A DNA stretch of 64,000 bases, from the NCBI RefSeq assembly GCF_001653515.1, contig NZ_LYOY01000029.1, positions 1,488,001-1,552,000 on the forward strand, in the 5' to 3' direction. The translations under genes were made by a program, and so were the position numbers. The DNA is from Streptomyces sp. ERV7 (GTDB lineage: Bacteria; Actinomycetota; Actinomycetes; Streptomycetales; Streptomycetaceae). The notes beneath the pieces are model-generated. The model was not told where the DNA came from, did no database searches, and saw nothing but the letters and a program-made list of their open reading frames with translations. Within the stretch, counting starts at the first letter, position 1. The number at the start of each line of letters is the position of its first letter. Shown here one piece after another: positions 24,347-33,581 of this stretch.

Positions 24347-24397
24347 GCCTCGGCTCACGGCCAGAAGCTCACTGCCTGAGCCTCGGCTTCAGAAGAA

Positions 24398-24425
24398 GCT
24401 CACGGCTTGAGGCTCACGGCTTGAG
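24398..24425. repeat. 14-bp perfect tandem repeat covering the acylase stop codon
   Basis: GCTCACGGCTTGAG occurs twice in direct tandem (24398-24411, 24412-24425). The second unit contains the last codons and the TGA of the penicillin acylase gene. Further imperfect copies of CTGAGCCTCGGCT-type sequence extend left to about 24345, so the short gap between the convergent genes is built of decayed repeats. Confidence 0.7.
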
Positions 24426-27158
24426 CGTCAGCGTGTCGACCGTCGACGCGTCGACCGCCTTGGCGCCGAAGGACCACTCCAGCTGCTCGCCCCTGGCCCA
24501 CTTCCCGGTCTGGTCCGAGTAGTGCGCGCTGTAGGCGTGGCCGGAGGCGCCGGTGAGGTTGATCCACTTCGACTTGTCGAAGTCCTTCAGGTTCACCACC
24601 ATCCGCATCGACGGCACCCAGGTGACCGAGTAGTCGCCGCCTCCCGCGTTCCAGCCCGTCGCGTTGACCGCCGCCTCGCCGCCGCCCAGGTTCCACGGGC
24701 CGCGGTTGAGGAGGTAGCGCACGATGCCGGGGCCGTCGGTGCCCAGGGTCTGGTTCTTCAGCGTCAGCTGGTGCAGCTGACCCCAGCTCCAGGTGGTGAC
24801 GTCCTTGCCGAGCTTGGCCGTCAGCTCCCAGCGGGCGTCCTTCATCGCGCGCGCCAGCAGCTGGTCACGGGTCTTGGTGGCCGGGTCCAGACGGCTCTTG
24901 GGCGTCTGCCACCACTCGTTCTTCTCGTCGTTGAAGATCCGCCGGACCACCTCGAACCAGCGGTCGCCGCCGTCGGGCTGCGCCGAGTCCGCGTCGCGCT
25001 GGCCGCACTCGCGCACCAGCCCGTTGAGGTCGTCCACCGGGCCGGAGCTGTCCGGCGGCCGCACGTTCAGGCACTCGCCCTCGACCCGGAGCTCCTTGGG
25101 GAGCTTGTTGCCGAAGGCCAGCTTGAGGACGTTGCGCCACACCGCGTTGAAGTAGGCGGCCCCTCCGGAGTCCGACTCCTGGGTGTAGTCCCAGCCCTCC
25201 AGCAGCTTCTGCGCCTCCCGTACGGCCGGGTCGGGGACGTCGATCTTCAGCAGCGCGGGCGTCAGCAGCGCGGCGATCTCGCTGCTGTTGTCCATCTGCA
25301 TCTTCTGCATGTCCTCGGTGGAGACCTTGCCGCCGTCCTTGGTCTTCGACTCGATGAGGTCGTTGATCCGCTGGCTGCGGGTGCCGTAGCCCCAGTCCTT
25401 GGTCAGCAGGTACGGGTACTTCTTCTCGTCGATCACGGCCTGGTTGGCGGTGACGATGTAGCCGCGCTTGGGGTCGAACTCGTACGGGAGCTGGTCGAAG
25501 GGGATGTACTTCTTCCAGTCGTACCGGGAGTCCCAGCCGGGGGCGGGCACGGACCCGTCGAAGCCCTTGGCGCGGACCGGGATCTTCCCCGGCGCCTGGT
25601 AGCCGATGTGGCCCTTGGTGTCGGCGTAGATCAGGTTCTGCGAGGGGACCTCGAAGTCCTTCGCCGCCGCCCGGAAGGACTTGAAGTCCTTGGCCCGGTC
25701 GAGCTCGAAGACGGCGTCCATGGACTTGCCGGCCTCCAGGGCGGTCCACTTCAGGGCCACCGCGTACCCCTCGCCCCGGTCCGGGGCGGAGGTGGCCACG
25801 GGGGCCTTCTTGCCGACCTTCTCCAGCTCGTCGTCACGGTCGGAGACCAGCGGGCCGTTGTTGGTCTCGCGCACGGTGATCGTCTTGCTCTTGCCGCCCG
25901 CGACCTTGATGACCTCCTCGCGGGTGCGAAGGGCCTTCTGCTGGTTGTCGTACAGGTAGGTGCCGCCGGGAGCGATCTTCTCCAGGTAGAGGTCGGTCAC
26001 GTCGGCGCCCAGGTTGGTGAACCCCCAGGAGATGTCCTGGTTGTGGCCGATGACCACACCGGGCATCCCGGAGAACGTGTAGCCCGCCACGTCGAAGCCG
26101 CAGGTCGCGGAGACCTTTCGGCAGTGCAGGCCCATCTGGTACCAGAGCGACGGCATCATCGGCGCGAGGTGCGGGTCGTTGGCGAGCAGCGGCATGCCGG
26201 TCGTCGTGTACTTGCCGGAGACGACCCAGGAGTTGGAGCCGATGCCGCTGCCGTTGGGGCCGAGCAGCGCCGGGATCTTTTCGAGGCTCCTGGAGAGGCG
26301 CGCGAGCTGCGCCTGCGCGCCCTGGGTGGCGCCCTGGACGCTCGACCCGGCCCCGGTGCCGGTGCTCGGCTCACGGTTCGGGTCGTACTTGCCGGTGATC
26401 TTGTTGACCGAGCCCCCGTCGACGATCGGCCGGTGGGTGGCGGTCGGATACGGCGGGTACAGGTCCTTGATCTGCTTGGGCGTGAGTCGGCTGGTCATCA
26501 GGGACCGGTCGATCTCGTCCTGCATGTTGCCGCGCAGGTCCCAGGCCATCGCCTTGAGCCAGGCCACCGAGTCGACCGGAGTCCACTTCTCGGCCTTGTA
26601 GTCGTGGACGAAGTCCAGCGCCGCGTACTCGACGGAGATGTCCTTGGGGCCCTTGCCCTCCAGATAGGCGTTGACACCGGCGGCGTACGCCTGGAGGTAC
26701 TTCTTCGTCTGCGGTGACAGCTTGGTGTCGTACTCCTGCTGCGCGACCCGGCGCCAGCCGAGAGTGCGCAGGAAGGCGTCGGTCTCGACCTGGTCCTTGC
26801 CGAACATCTCCGACAGCCGGCCGGAGGTCACGTGGCGGCGGACGTCCATCTCCCAGAAGCGGTCCTGGGCCTGGACGAAGCCCTGGGCCATGAAGAGGTC
26901 GGTGTCGTTGTCCGCGTAGACCTGCGGCACCCCGTAGTCGTCGCGCTTGACCTCCACCGGGCCGCCGGTGAGGCCCTTGAGCTGGATCGACCCCGTGGTC
27001 TGCGGGAAGGAGGCGCGCACGGTGCTGACGCCCCAGTACGCGCCGTATCCGACACCCGCTACGAGCGCCAGCACCAGGACGATCAGGAACAGCCGGGCAC
27101 GGCGTCCCTTCTTCCTGACCTTCGTCTTGGCGGAAGGGGCGGTTGTGTTGGCGGGCAT
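24414..27158 (-). CDS. Penicillin acylase family protein (Ntn hydrolase), membrane-anchored
   Basis: The 914-aa protein has a basic N-terminus and one membrane segment (about 22-43), an alpha-subunit-like region, then the autocleavage site GIG-SNSW with the catalytic N-terminal Ser at about 308. The beta chain follows (NDPHLAPMMPSLWY, GVVIGHNQDISWGFTN). Members hydrolyse amide bonds of penicillins, acyl-homoserine lactones or cyclic lipopeptides after self-processing; the real substrate is unknown. GAAGGA precedes the ATG. It probably faces outward, tethered to the membrane. It is divergent from the antiporter gene. Confidence 0.88.
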   Translation of the reverse strand: MPANTTAPSAKTKVRKKGRRARLFLIVLVLALVAGVGYGAYWGVSTVRASFPQTTGSIQLKGLTGGPVEVKRDDYGVPQVYADNDTDLFMAQGFVQAQDRFWEMDVRRHVTSGRLSEMFGKDQVETDAFLRTLGWRRVAQQEYDTKLSPQTKKYLQAYAAGVNAYLEGKGPKDISVEYAALDFVHDYKAEKWTPVDSVAWLKAMAWDLRGNMQDEIDRSLMTSRLTPKQIKDLYPPYPTATHRPIVDGGSVNKITGKYDPNREPSTGTGAGSSVQGATQGAQAQLARLSRSLEKIPALLGPNGSGIGSNSWVVSGKYTTTGMPLLANDPHLAPMMPSLWYQMGLHCRKVSATCGFDVAGYTFSGMPGVVIGHNQDISWGFTNLGADVTDLYLEKIAPGGTYLYDNQQKALRTREEVIKVAGGKSKTITVRETNNGPLVSDRDDELEKVGKKAPVATSAPDRGEGYAVALKWTALEAGKSMDAVFELDRAKDFKSFRAAAKDFEVPSQNLIYADTKGHIGYQAPGKIPVRAKGFDGSVPAPGWDSRYDWKKYIPFDQLPYEFDPKRGYIVTANQAVIDEKKYPYLLTKDWGYGTRSQRINDLIESKTKDGGKVSTEDMQKMQMDNSSEIAALLTPALLKIDVPDPAVREAQKLLEGWDYTQESDSGGAAYFNAVWRNVLKLAFGNKLPKELRVEGECLNVRPPDSSGPVDDLNGLVRECGQRDADSAQPDGGDRWFEVVRRIFNDEKNEWWQTPKSRLDPATKTRDQLLARAMKDARWELTAKLGKDVTTWSWGQLHQLTLKNQTLGTDGPGIVRYLLNRGPWNLGGGEAAVNATGWNAGGGDYSVTWVPSMRMVVNLKDFDKSKWINLTGASGHAYSAHYSDQTGKWARGEQLEWSFGAKAVDASTVDTLTLKP

Positions 27159-27390
27159 CGCTGTCCTTCGAGGGGCAGGGTGGTCCTAGGTGCTGGAGCA
27201 ACCATAGGCGCAGCGACTGACAGCCCCGGACGCGGTGTCTTTTATGAGCGTCAGCCCGTCCTACTGACACGTTCTTGCGTAAAGAACTCGTCAAAGATTA
27301 GGTAAGGTAACGAAGTACCGGTGGCCGGAGGAACGTTCCGGCACCCGTGCGTGAGGGCGCCTGACGGCGCGTGAGGGGAAGGATCGGCCA

Positions 27391-28929
27391 CTGACTGTCC
27401 ACCATCTCAACGAGCTCCTGCTCATCTGCTCGCTCGTCCTGCTCATCGCCGTCGCGGCGGTGCGTATCTCCTCGCGCAGCGGGCTCCCGAGCCTGCTCCT
27501 GTATCTCGGCATCGGGATCGCGATAGGGCAGGACGGGATCTTCGACGTCCAGTTCGACAACGCCGAGATGACCCAGGTCATCGGCTATGCCGCCCTGGTG
27601 GTGATCCTGGCCGAGGGCGGTCTGGGCACCAAGTGGAAGGAGATCCGCCCGGCGCTGCCGGCGGCGGTCGTGCTCTCGATCGTCGGTGTCGCGGTGAGCG
27701 TGGGGGTCACCGCGGCCGGTGCGCACTATCTGGTCGGGCTCGAATGGCGGCAGTCACTGATCATCGGCGCGGTGGTGTCCTCGACGGACGCCGCGGCCGT
27801 CTTCTCCGTCCTGCGCAGGGTCCCGCTGCCGTCCCGGATCACCGGCGTCCTGGAGGCCGAGTCGGGCTTCAACGACGCCCCGGTCGTCATCCTGGTCGTC
27901 GCCTTCTCCACCCCGGGCCCGGTGGACTCCTGGTACCTGCTGGCCGGCAAGATCGCTCTTGAGCTGGCGATCGGCGCCGGGACGGGCCTCGCGGTCGGCT
28001 GGCTCGGCTCCTGGGGCCTGCGGCACGTGGCGCTGCCCGCGTCCGGCCTCTACCCGATCGCCGTGATGGCGATCGCGGTGACCGCGTACGCGGCGGGCGC
28101 CATGGCCCACGGCTCCGGCTTCCTCGCCGTCTATCTGGCCGCGATGGTCCTCGGCAACGCCAAGCTGCCGCACTGGCCCGCCACCCGGGGCTTCGCGGAC
28201 GGCCTCGGCTGGATCGCCCAGATCGGCATGTTCGTCCTGCTCGGCCTGCTCGTCACCCCGCACGAGCTGCCCGGCGACTTCTGGCCCGCCGTGATCATCG
28301 GCCTGGCCCTGACGATGGTGGCCCGGCCGCTGGCGGTGCTGGTCAGCCTGGCGCCGTTCAGGATGCCCTGGCGGGAGAAGGCCCTGATGTCCTGGGCGGG
28401 GCTGCGCGGCGCCGTGCCCATCATCCTGGCCACCATCCCCATGGTCTCCGGGATCGACGGCAGCGAGCGGGTCTTCAACATCGTCTTCGTACTGGTCGTC
28501 GTCTACACCCTCGTCCAGGGCCCGACACTGCCCTGGCTCGCCCGCAAGCTGCGGATCTCGGACACCGAGACCGCCTCCGACCTGGGCATCGAGTCGGCGC
28601 CCCTGGAGCGGCTGCGCGGCCATCTGCTGTCGGTGGCGATCCCGCCCGAGTCGCGGATGCACGGCGTCGAGGTGCACGAGCTGCGCCTGCCGCCGGGAGC
28701 CGCGGTCACCCTGGTCGTCCGGGACGGCACAAGCTTCGTACCGGGGCCGACGACTGTGCTGCGGCGCGGCGACGAGCTGCTCGTGGTGGCCACCGATCCG
28801 GTACGGGACGCGGCCGAGGCGCGGCTGCGGGCGGTCGGCCAGGGCGGAAAGCTGGCCGGGTGGCTGGGGACCGGCGGGCCGGGGCCCGGGCCGTCGAATC
28901 AGGGAACAACCGGAAGAAGATCCGGTTAA
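27391..28929 (+). CDS. Cation/proton antiporter (CPA1 family) with C-terminal TrkA-C domain, probable CTG start
   Basis: This 512-aa protein has about 12-13 membrane helices, with the ion-binding region ESGFNDAPVV and the preceding SSTDAAAVFS. The C-terminal RCK_C-like part (about 385-470: GVEVHELRLPPGAAVTLVVRDG, RRGDELLVVATD) resembles the regulators of K+/H+ exchangers. Residues continue conserved-looking (TVHHLNELLLICSLVLLIAV) up to a CTG at 27391, with GGGAAGGA 7 nt before it and no ATG/GTG/TTG in that frame back to the TGA at 27352. Starting at the GTG at 27460 would delete the first helix. I therefore annotate CTG as the start. Confidence 0.82.
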   Translation: MTVHHLNELLLICSLVLLIAVAAVRISSRSGLPSLLLYLGIGIAIGQDGIFDVQFDNAEMTQVIGYAALVVILAEGGLGTKWKEIRPALPAAVVLSIVGVAVSVGVTAAGAHYLVGLEWRQSLIIGAVVSSTDAAAVFSVLRRVPLPSRITGVLEAESGFNDAPVVILVVAFSTPGPVDSWYLLAGKIALELAIGAGTGLAVGWLGSWGLRHVALPASGLYPIAVMAIAVTAYAAGAMAHGSGFLAVYLAAMVLGNAKLPHWPATRGFADGLGWIAQIGMFVLLGLLVTPHELPGDFWPAVIIGLALTMVARPLAVLVSLAPFRMPWREKALMSWAGLRGAVPIILATIPMVSGIDGSERVFNIVFVLVVVYTLVQGPTLPWLARKLRISDTETASDLGIESAPLERLRGHLLSVAIPPESRMHGVEVHELRLPPGAAVTLVVRDGTSFVPGPTTVLRRGDELLVVATDPVRDAAEARLRAVGQGGKLAGWLGTGGPGPGPSNQGTTGRRSG

Positions 28930-29178
28930 TCGCAGGTGTGATCTTGGCCATCCGCGCGCTTTCACAGGCGCGGGGCCGAATCCCCCTGTACCATGAAGGC
29001 ACACCACTGATCGACCAACTCTGCCTGACGCAGAGCTGGCGCGACCCGTATGGCGGTCGGAGGCTCTCGCAGTGAGCCCCGGCATCTACCGCAGTTCCGC
29101 GCAAGAGGACAGCTCTCGGCAACGCCCGTACCCACCCGTACGAGGGGCGCGCTACCAGGCGGCAGAAAGGCAAGGGCC

Positions 29179-30456
29179 GTGGCATCCACGGTCGCTTCCG
29201 AGCGTCGCCCCGGCTACGGGCAGCTCCTGCGCACTCCCGGCGCACTCTCGTTCCTCCTGCCCGGCTTCGCCGCCCGGCAGCCCTTCGCGATGCTCACCAT
29301 CGGCATCGTGCTCCTCGTCCAGCACACCACCGGCTCGTACGGCAGCGCCGGCGCCGTGGCCGCCGTCACCGGCGTCTCCATGGCCCTCTTCGCGCCGCAG
29401 AGCGGCAAGCTCGCCGACCGCTTCGGCCAGCGCGCCGTGCTGCTCCCCGGCGTCCTCGTGCACACCGCCTCGGGCTCCGTGCTGATCGCGCTGGCGCTGG
29501 CCGGTGCCCCCCTGTGGGCGCTGTTCATCGCCGCCGTCCCGACCGGCGCCTCGGTGCCGCAGATCGGGCCGATGGTCCGGGCCCGCTGGGCCGCCAAGCT
29601 CGACGGCTCGCCCCTGATGTCCACGGCCGCCGCCTTCGAGTCGGTGACCGACGAGTTCACCTTCGTGATCGGCCCGGTGCTCGCCACCGCGCTGTGCACC
29701 GGTGTCCACCCGGCCGCCGGACTGATCACCGAAGCCGCGCTGACCCTGGTCGGCGGCTTGCTCTTCGCCTCCCAGCACCGCACCCAGCCGCAGCCCAGCC
29801 GGGCCGGCGCGGACCACGCGCGCGTGGAGCACGTCTCCGCGCTCTCCATCCCCGGTGTGCGCGTCCTGGCCGTGTCCTTCCTCGGCATCGGCGCCGTCTT
29901 CGGCGGTATGCAGGTCTCGCTGACCGCGTTCTCCGAGGAGATCGGCAACCCCGGCGCCAACGGCCTGCTGTACGGGGTCTTCGCCGCGGGCAACATGCTG
30001 GCGGGCATCGCGTGCGGCGCCATCGCCTGGAAGTCCGCTCCCCGTACCCGGCTGATCGCCGGCTACACCGGTCTGACCCTGGCCGCCTCGGGCCTGTGGG
30101 CCATGCACTCCGCGGTGCTGCTCGGCGGCCTCGGGCTGATCGTCGGCCTCTGCATCGCCCCGGCCCTGATCACCGGCTACACGCTGGTCGAGTCCCTGGT
30201 CCCGGCCTCCGCCCGGACCGAGGCCTTCACCTGGCTGACCGGCGCGGTGGCCCTGGGCCAGGCCGGAGCGGTCACCGTGGCCGGCCGCCTCGCCGACGCC
30301 CACGGCTCCAGCGCGGGCTTCCTGGTGCCCCTGGTGGGCACCGCGCTGGCCCTGGTCACGCTGCTCTCCCTGCGCTCGCGACTCGCTCCGCGCTCCTCGG
30401 GACGGACCGTCGCCCGTAGTGGCGTCGGTCACCGAGTTCCCGTGACGGTGGACTGA
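29179..30456 (+). CDS. MFS transporter
   Basis: The 425-aa protein has about 12 hydrophobic segments, beginning LLRTPGALSFLLPGFAARQP, and the MFS motif A in the first loop (SGKLADRFGQRAVLL). It is of the drug/small-molecule exporter type; the substrate is unknown. I chose the GTG at 29179 (GAAAGG upstream) because the preceding 43 codons of the open frame have no hydrophobic or conserved character. It lies 249 bp after the antiporter gene and 68 bp before the FmdB gene. Confidence 0.85.
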   Translation: MASTVASERRPGYGQLLRTPGALSFLLPGFAARQPFAMLTIGIVLLVQHTTGSYGSAGAVAAVTGVSMALFAPQSGKLADRFGQRAVLLPGVLVHTASGSVLIALALAGAPLWALFIAAVPTGASVPQIGPMVRARWAAKLDGSPLMSTAAAFESVTDEFTFVIGPVLATALCTGVHPAAGLITEAALTLVGGLLFASQHRTQPQPSRAGADHARVEHVSALSIPGVRVLAVSFLGIGAVFGGMQVSLTAFSEEIGNPGANGLLYGVFAAGNMLAGIACGAIAWKSAPRTRLIAGYTGLTLAASGLWAMHSAVLLGGLGLIVGLCIAPALITGYTLVESLVPASARTEAFTWLTGAVALGQAGAVTVAGRLADAHGSSAGFLVPLVGTALALVTLLSLRSRLAPRSSGRTVARSGVGHRVPVTVD

Positions 30457-30486
30457 TCCAGCGGAATACGTCACTATGGACCGTCG

Positions 30487-30513
30487 TTAGCACTCATCGA
30501 GTGAGAGTGCCAG
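30487..30513 (+). promoter_or_regulatory. CIRCE-like element (HrcA site) before the FmdB gene
   Basis: TTAGCACTC, nine bases, then GAGTGCCAG. The CIRCE consensus is TTAGCACTC-N9-GAGTGCTAA, so the left arm is perfect, six bases of the right arm match, and the last three match the common Streptomyces variant of the arm. It ends 12 bp before the start codon, overlapping the ribosome-binding region, as CIRCE elements often do. Confidence 0.6.
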
Positions 30514-30524
30514 GAGGAAGACAA

Positions 30525-30839
30525 GTGCCGACCTACCAGTACCAGTGCACCGAGTGCGGCGAAGGCCTCGAGGCGGTGCAGAAGTTCACCGACGACGCCC
30601 TGACCGTCTGCCCGAACTGCGACGGACGCCTCAAGAAGGTGTTCTCGGCCGTCGGCATCGTCTTCAAGGGCTCCGGCTTCTACCGCAACGACAGCCGCGG
30701 CGCCTCGTCGAGCAGCACGCCCGCGTCCTCGGCCGCCAAGCCGTCGACGTCGTCGAGCTCCGATGCGAAGCCTGCCGCCTCGACGTCCTCGACGTCCTCC
30801 TCTTCGTCGAGCTCCAGCAGCTCGTCGTCGGCCGCCTGA
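30525..30839 (+). CDS. FmdB-family zinc-ribbon protein
   Basis: The protein has 104 aa. PTYQYQCTECGE at the start and CPNCDG later (C8, C11, C29, C32) form the FmdB zinc ribbon, followed by LKKVFSAVGIVFKGSGFYRND. The last 40 residues are almost only Ser, Ala, Thr and Pro, ending in a run of ten or more Ser. The GTG at 30525 has AGGAGGA at 30512-30518. The family's function is not settled; it is regarded as a regulatory or chaperone-like small zinc protein. The CIRCE-like element upstream suggests heat-shock control. A strong terminator follows. Confidence 0.87.
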   Translation: MPTYQYQCTECGEGLEAVQKFTDDALTVCPNCDGRLKKVFSAVGIVFKGSGFYRNDSRGASSSSTPASSAAKPSTSSSSDAKPAASTSSTSSSSSSSSSSSSAA

Positions 30840-30867
30840 CCCGGCCGCACACACACGGGAGACACCC

Positions 30868-30898
30868 AAGACCCCGCCGTCCCGGACGGCGGGGTCTT
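30868..30898. terminator. Rho-independent-type terminator after the FmdB gene
   Basis: A 14-bp perfect stem (30868-30881 with 30885-30898) with a 3-nt loop, beginning AAGACC and ending GGTCTT. It separates the FmdB gene from the MTA phosphorylase gene. Confidence 0.88.
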
Positions 30899-30980
30899 CG
30901 GCATGCCCGCACCCGTTCTGCCCGCACCCTTGTGGCGGCGCCCGTTCTGGCCGCCGAGTGCCCCGACTAGGGTGCTGCGC

Positions 30981-31838
30981 ATGGCTAACGCAGAGAGCGC
31001 AGTGAACGCAGGCAACGCGGAGATCGGCGTCATCGGTGGCTCGGGCTTCTACTCGTTCCTGGACGACGTGACCGAGATCCAGGTCGACACTCCTTACGGA
31101 AGCCCCAGCGACTCCCTGTTCCTGGGCGAGATCGCCGGGCGCCGGGTCGCCTTCCTGCCCCGGCACGGCCGCGGCCACCACCTCCCGCCGCACCGCATCA
31201 ACTACCGCGCCAACCTGTGGGCCCTGCGCTCGGTGGGCGTGCGCCAGGTGCTCGGCCCGTGCGCGGTGGGCGGGCTGCGGCCCGAGTACGGACCGGGGAC
31301 GCTGCTCGTGCCGGACCAGCTGGTGGACCGTACGAAGTCGCGCGTCCAGACGTACTACGACGGCTACCCGCTGCCCGACGGCTCGGTCCCGAACGTCGTG
31401 CACGTGGCACTGGCCGACCCGTACTGCCCCGAGGGCCGCAAGGCCGCGCTCACGGCCGCACGGGGCCGGAACTGGGAGCCGGTGGACGGCGGCACGCTGG
31501 TGGTCATAGAGGGCCCGCGCTTCTCCACGCGCGCGGAGTCGCAGTGGCACGCGGCGATGGGCTGGTCGGTGGTGGGCATGACCGGGCACCCCGAGGCGGT
31601 GCTCGCCCGCGAACTGGGGCTCTGCTACACCACGATGACCCTGGTCACCGACCTGGACGCGGGCGCGGAGACCGGCGAGGGCGTCTCCCACGAGGAGGTG
31701 CTGCGGGTCTTCGCGGCCAATGTGGACCGGCTCCGCTCGGTCCTCTTCGACGCGGTGGCGGGCCTGCCGACGGGCGAGCGCGACTGCCTGTGCACGCGGG
31801 CGCTGGACGGGTTGGACACGGGGATCCGGCTGCCGTAG
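30981..31838 (+). CDS. S-methyl-5'-thioadenosine phosphorylase
   Basis: The 285-aa protein has the purine nucleoside phosphorylase family-2 features: IGVIGGSGFYSF phosphate loop, FLPRHGRGHHLPPHRINYRANLWAL and VVIEGPRFSTRAESQ with the substrate residues. It splits methylthioadenosine, a by-product of polyamine and signal-molecule synthesis, into adenine and methylthioribose-1-phosphate for methionine salvage. The ATG at 30981 is used; a GTG 21 bp later is possible. Its C-terminus (DTGIRLP) looks complete, but the DNA right after its stop is the broken end of a gene on the other strand. Confidence 0.9.
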   Translation: MANAESAVNAGNAEIGVIGGSGFYSFLDDVTEIQVDTPYGSPSDSLFLGEIAGRRVAFLPRHGRGHHLPPHRINYRANLWALRSVGVRQVLGPCAVGGLRPEYGPGTLLVPDQLVDRTKSRVQTYYDGYPLPDGSVPNVVHVALADPYCPEGRKAALTAARGRNWEPVDGGTLVVIEGPRFSTRAESQWHAAMGWSVVGMTGHPEAVLARELGLCYTTMTLVTDLDAGAETGEGVSHEEVLRVFAANVDRLRSVLFDAVAGLPTGERDCLCTRALDGLDTGIRLP

Positions 31839-31871
31839 GAGGACGCGGCGAGGGGCTGCGTCGGGGCCGGT

Positions 31872-33581
31872 GGAGGGGCAGGGCCAGGCGATCCCGCCGG
31901 TCTCCTCCAGTCGCTCGTAGGTGATGCCGTAGTAGTCGTTGACCGTTCCGGCGGAGGCGATGCGCAGCTCGTCGAAGACCTCGCGCGAGCCGGGGAAGGC
32001 GAACTTGTCGCCCGCGCCCAGGCGCTGGGCGAGCTGGCAGATCACCCAGGTGTCGGTGCGGACCCCGGCGGGTGGCTCCTGGGCCTTGTTGTGCTTGACG
32101 ACCCGGGCCTCGGCGTTGGCCATCACGCCTTCGTCCTCGGCCCAGGTGGTGACGGGGAAGACCACGTGCGCGTTGGTCGCGGTCTCGGAGAGGAAGAAGT
32201 CGAATTGGGCGTGGAATTCGAGGGCGTCGTAGCCCTCCTTGACGGTCCCGTAGTTCGGGAGGGAGACGAAGGGGTTGTTGCAGATGCCGATCAGACCGCG
32301 GATCTCCTGGCGGCGCATCTGATGGACCATCTCCATCATCGAGGTTCCGGCGGGCGGGAGTTCGGACTCCTCGATGCCCCAGATCTCACAGATCTGCCGA
32401 CGGTGCTCGGCGTTCATGATGGAGCGTCCGCCGGGCAGCAGATCGGCCTTCTGGCCGTGCTCGCGGCCGCCCTGGCCGTTGCCCTGGCCGGTGATGGTGC
32501 CGTAGCCGGCGCCGGGCTTGCCGAGGTTGCCGGTGGCGACGCAGAGGTTGATCACGGAGAGGCAGTTCTCGACGCCCTGCGAGTGGTGCTCGATGCCCCG
32601 GGCGTGCCAGGCCATGGCCTTGGGGGCGCGGGCGAAGGTGCGGGCCACCTCGACGATCTGGGCGGCCGGGACCCCGCAGATCTCGGCGGCCCGCTCGGGG
32701 GGATACTCGGCGGCCTTGTCCCGGACCTCCTCCCAGCCCGTGGTGTGGGCCCCGACATAGGCCTCGTCGTCGAGCTCCTCCTTGATCACCACGTGGAGGA
32801 GCGCGTTGAAGAACGCCGAGTCGGTGCCGGGCTTGAGGGCCACGTGGATGTCGGCGGTACGGGCGACCGCCGTCTCGCGCGGGTCGATCACGATCAGGGT
32901 GGCGCCCCGGTCGCGTGCCCCCCACACGTACTGGGTCATGACGGGGAAGCACTCGCCGACGTTGGACCCGGCGATGAGCAGGCAGTCGGTGAGGAGGATG
33001 TCGGAGAAGGGGTTGGCGGCCCGGTCGATGCCGAAGGCGAGCTTGTTGGCGCCGGCCGCGGAGACCATGCACAGCCGGCCGTTGTAGTCGACGTGCCGCG
33101 ACTTGAGCGCGACACGGGCGAACTTGCCGACCAGATAGGTCTTCTCGGAGAAGAGGCTGGCCCCGCCGAGCAGTCCGAAGGCGTCGTTGCCGTGGGCGGC
33201 CTGGATGCGTCGGACCTCGTCGGCCGTGTGGTCCAGGGCCTCCTCCCAGGAGACCTCCCGGAAGGGCTCGTCACGGGAGCGGCGCAGCAGCGGCGCGGTG
33301 AGCCGGTCGGGGTGGTTGATCTGCTGGTACGCGTTGATGCCCTTGGGGCACAGGCGCATCCGGTTGATGTCGTGGTTGCGGGGTTCGACGCCGAAGACCT
33401 TGCCTCCGCGGTCGACGCGCAGATACATCCCGCACTGCACTCCGCAGAAGCAGCAGTGGGTGGGGACGAGGGTCTCGCCGTCCTGGTCCGCGCGCCACTG
33501 GTCGGCCGGGATGCCGCCCGCGTCACGGAAGTTGCGGGTGCCGGGCGGGGCGAGGGAGGGGTCCAGCGGGAGCCGGTTCAC
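31872..33581 (-). pseudogene. Molybdopterin oxidoreductase (nitrate reductase/formate dehydrogenase-like), C-terminus missing
   Basis: About 570 codons match the first two thirds of assimilatory nitrate reductase/formate dehydrogenase-type Mo-bisMGD enzymes. The N-terminal [4Fe-4S] ligands are C43, C46, C50 and C78 (CCFCGVQC, RLCPKG), and RLCMVSAAGANKLAFG, GSNVGECFPV and TGNLGKPGAGYG follow. Homology ends at ETGGIAWPCP, about 35 nt before the MTA phosphorylase stop; the MGD-binding C-terminal domain is gone. The frame stays open antisense to MTA phosphorylase as far as 30474, giving meaningless sequence. The GTG at 33581 overlaps the stop of the upstream membrane gene. Almost certainly inactive. 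Confidence 0.8.

Noticed and set aside
27299..27314. Iron box (IdeR/DmdR) near TTAGGTAAGGTAAC
   Set aside because: Only the left half resembles the consensus; the inverted right half is missing.
28993..29010. Five-codon leader peptide upstream of the MFS gene
   Set aside because: An ATG and stop exist but no ribosome site, codon bias or attenuator pair supports it.
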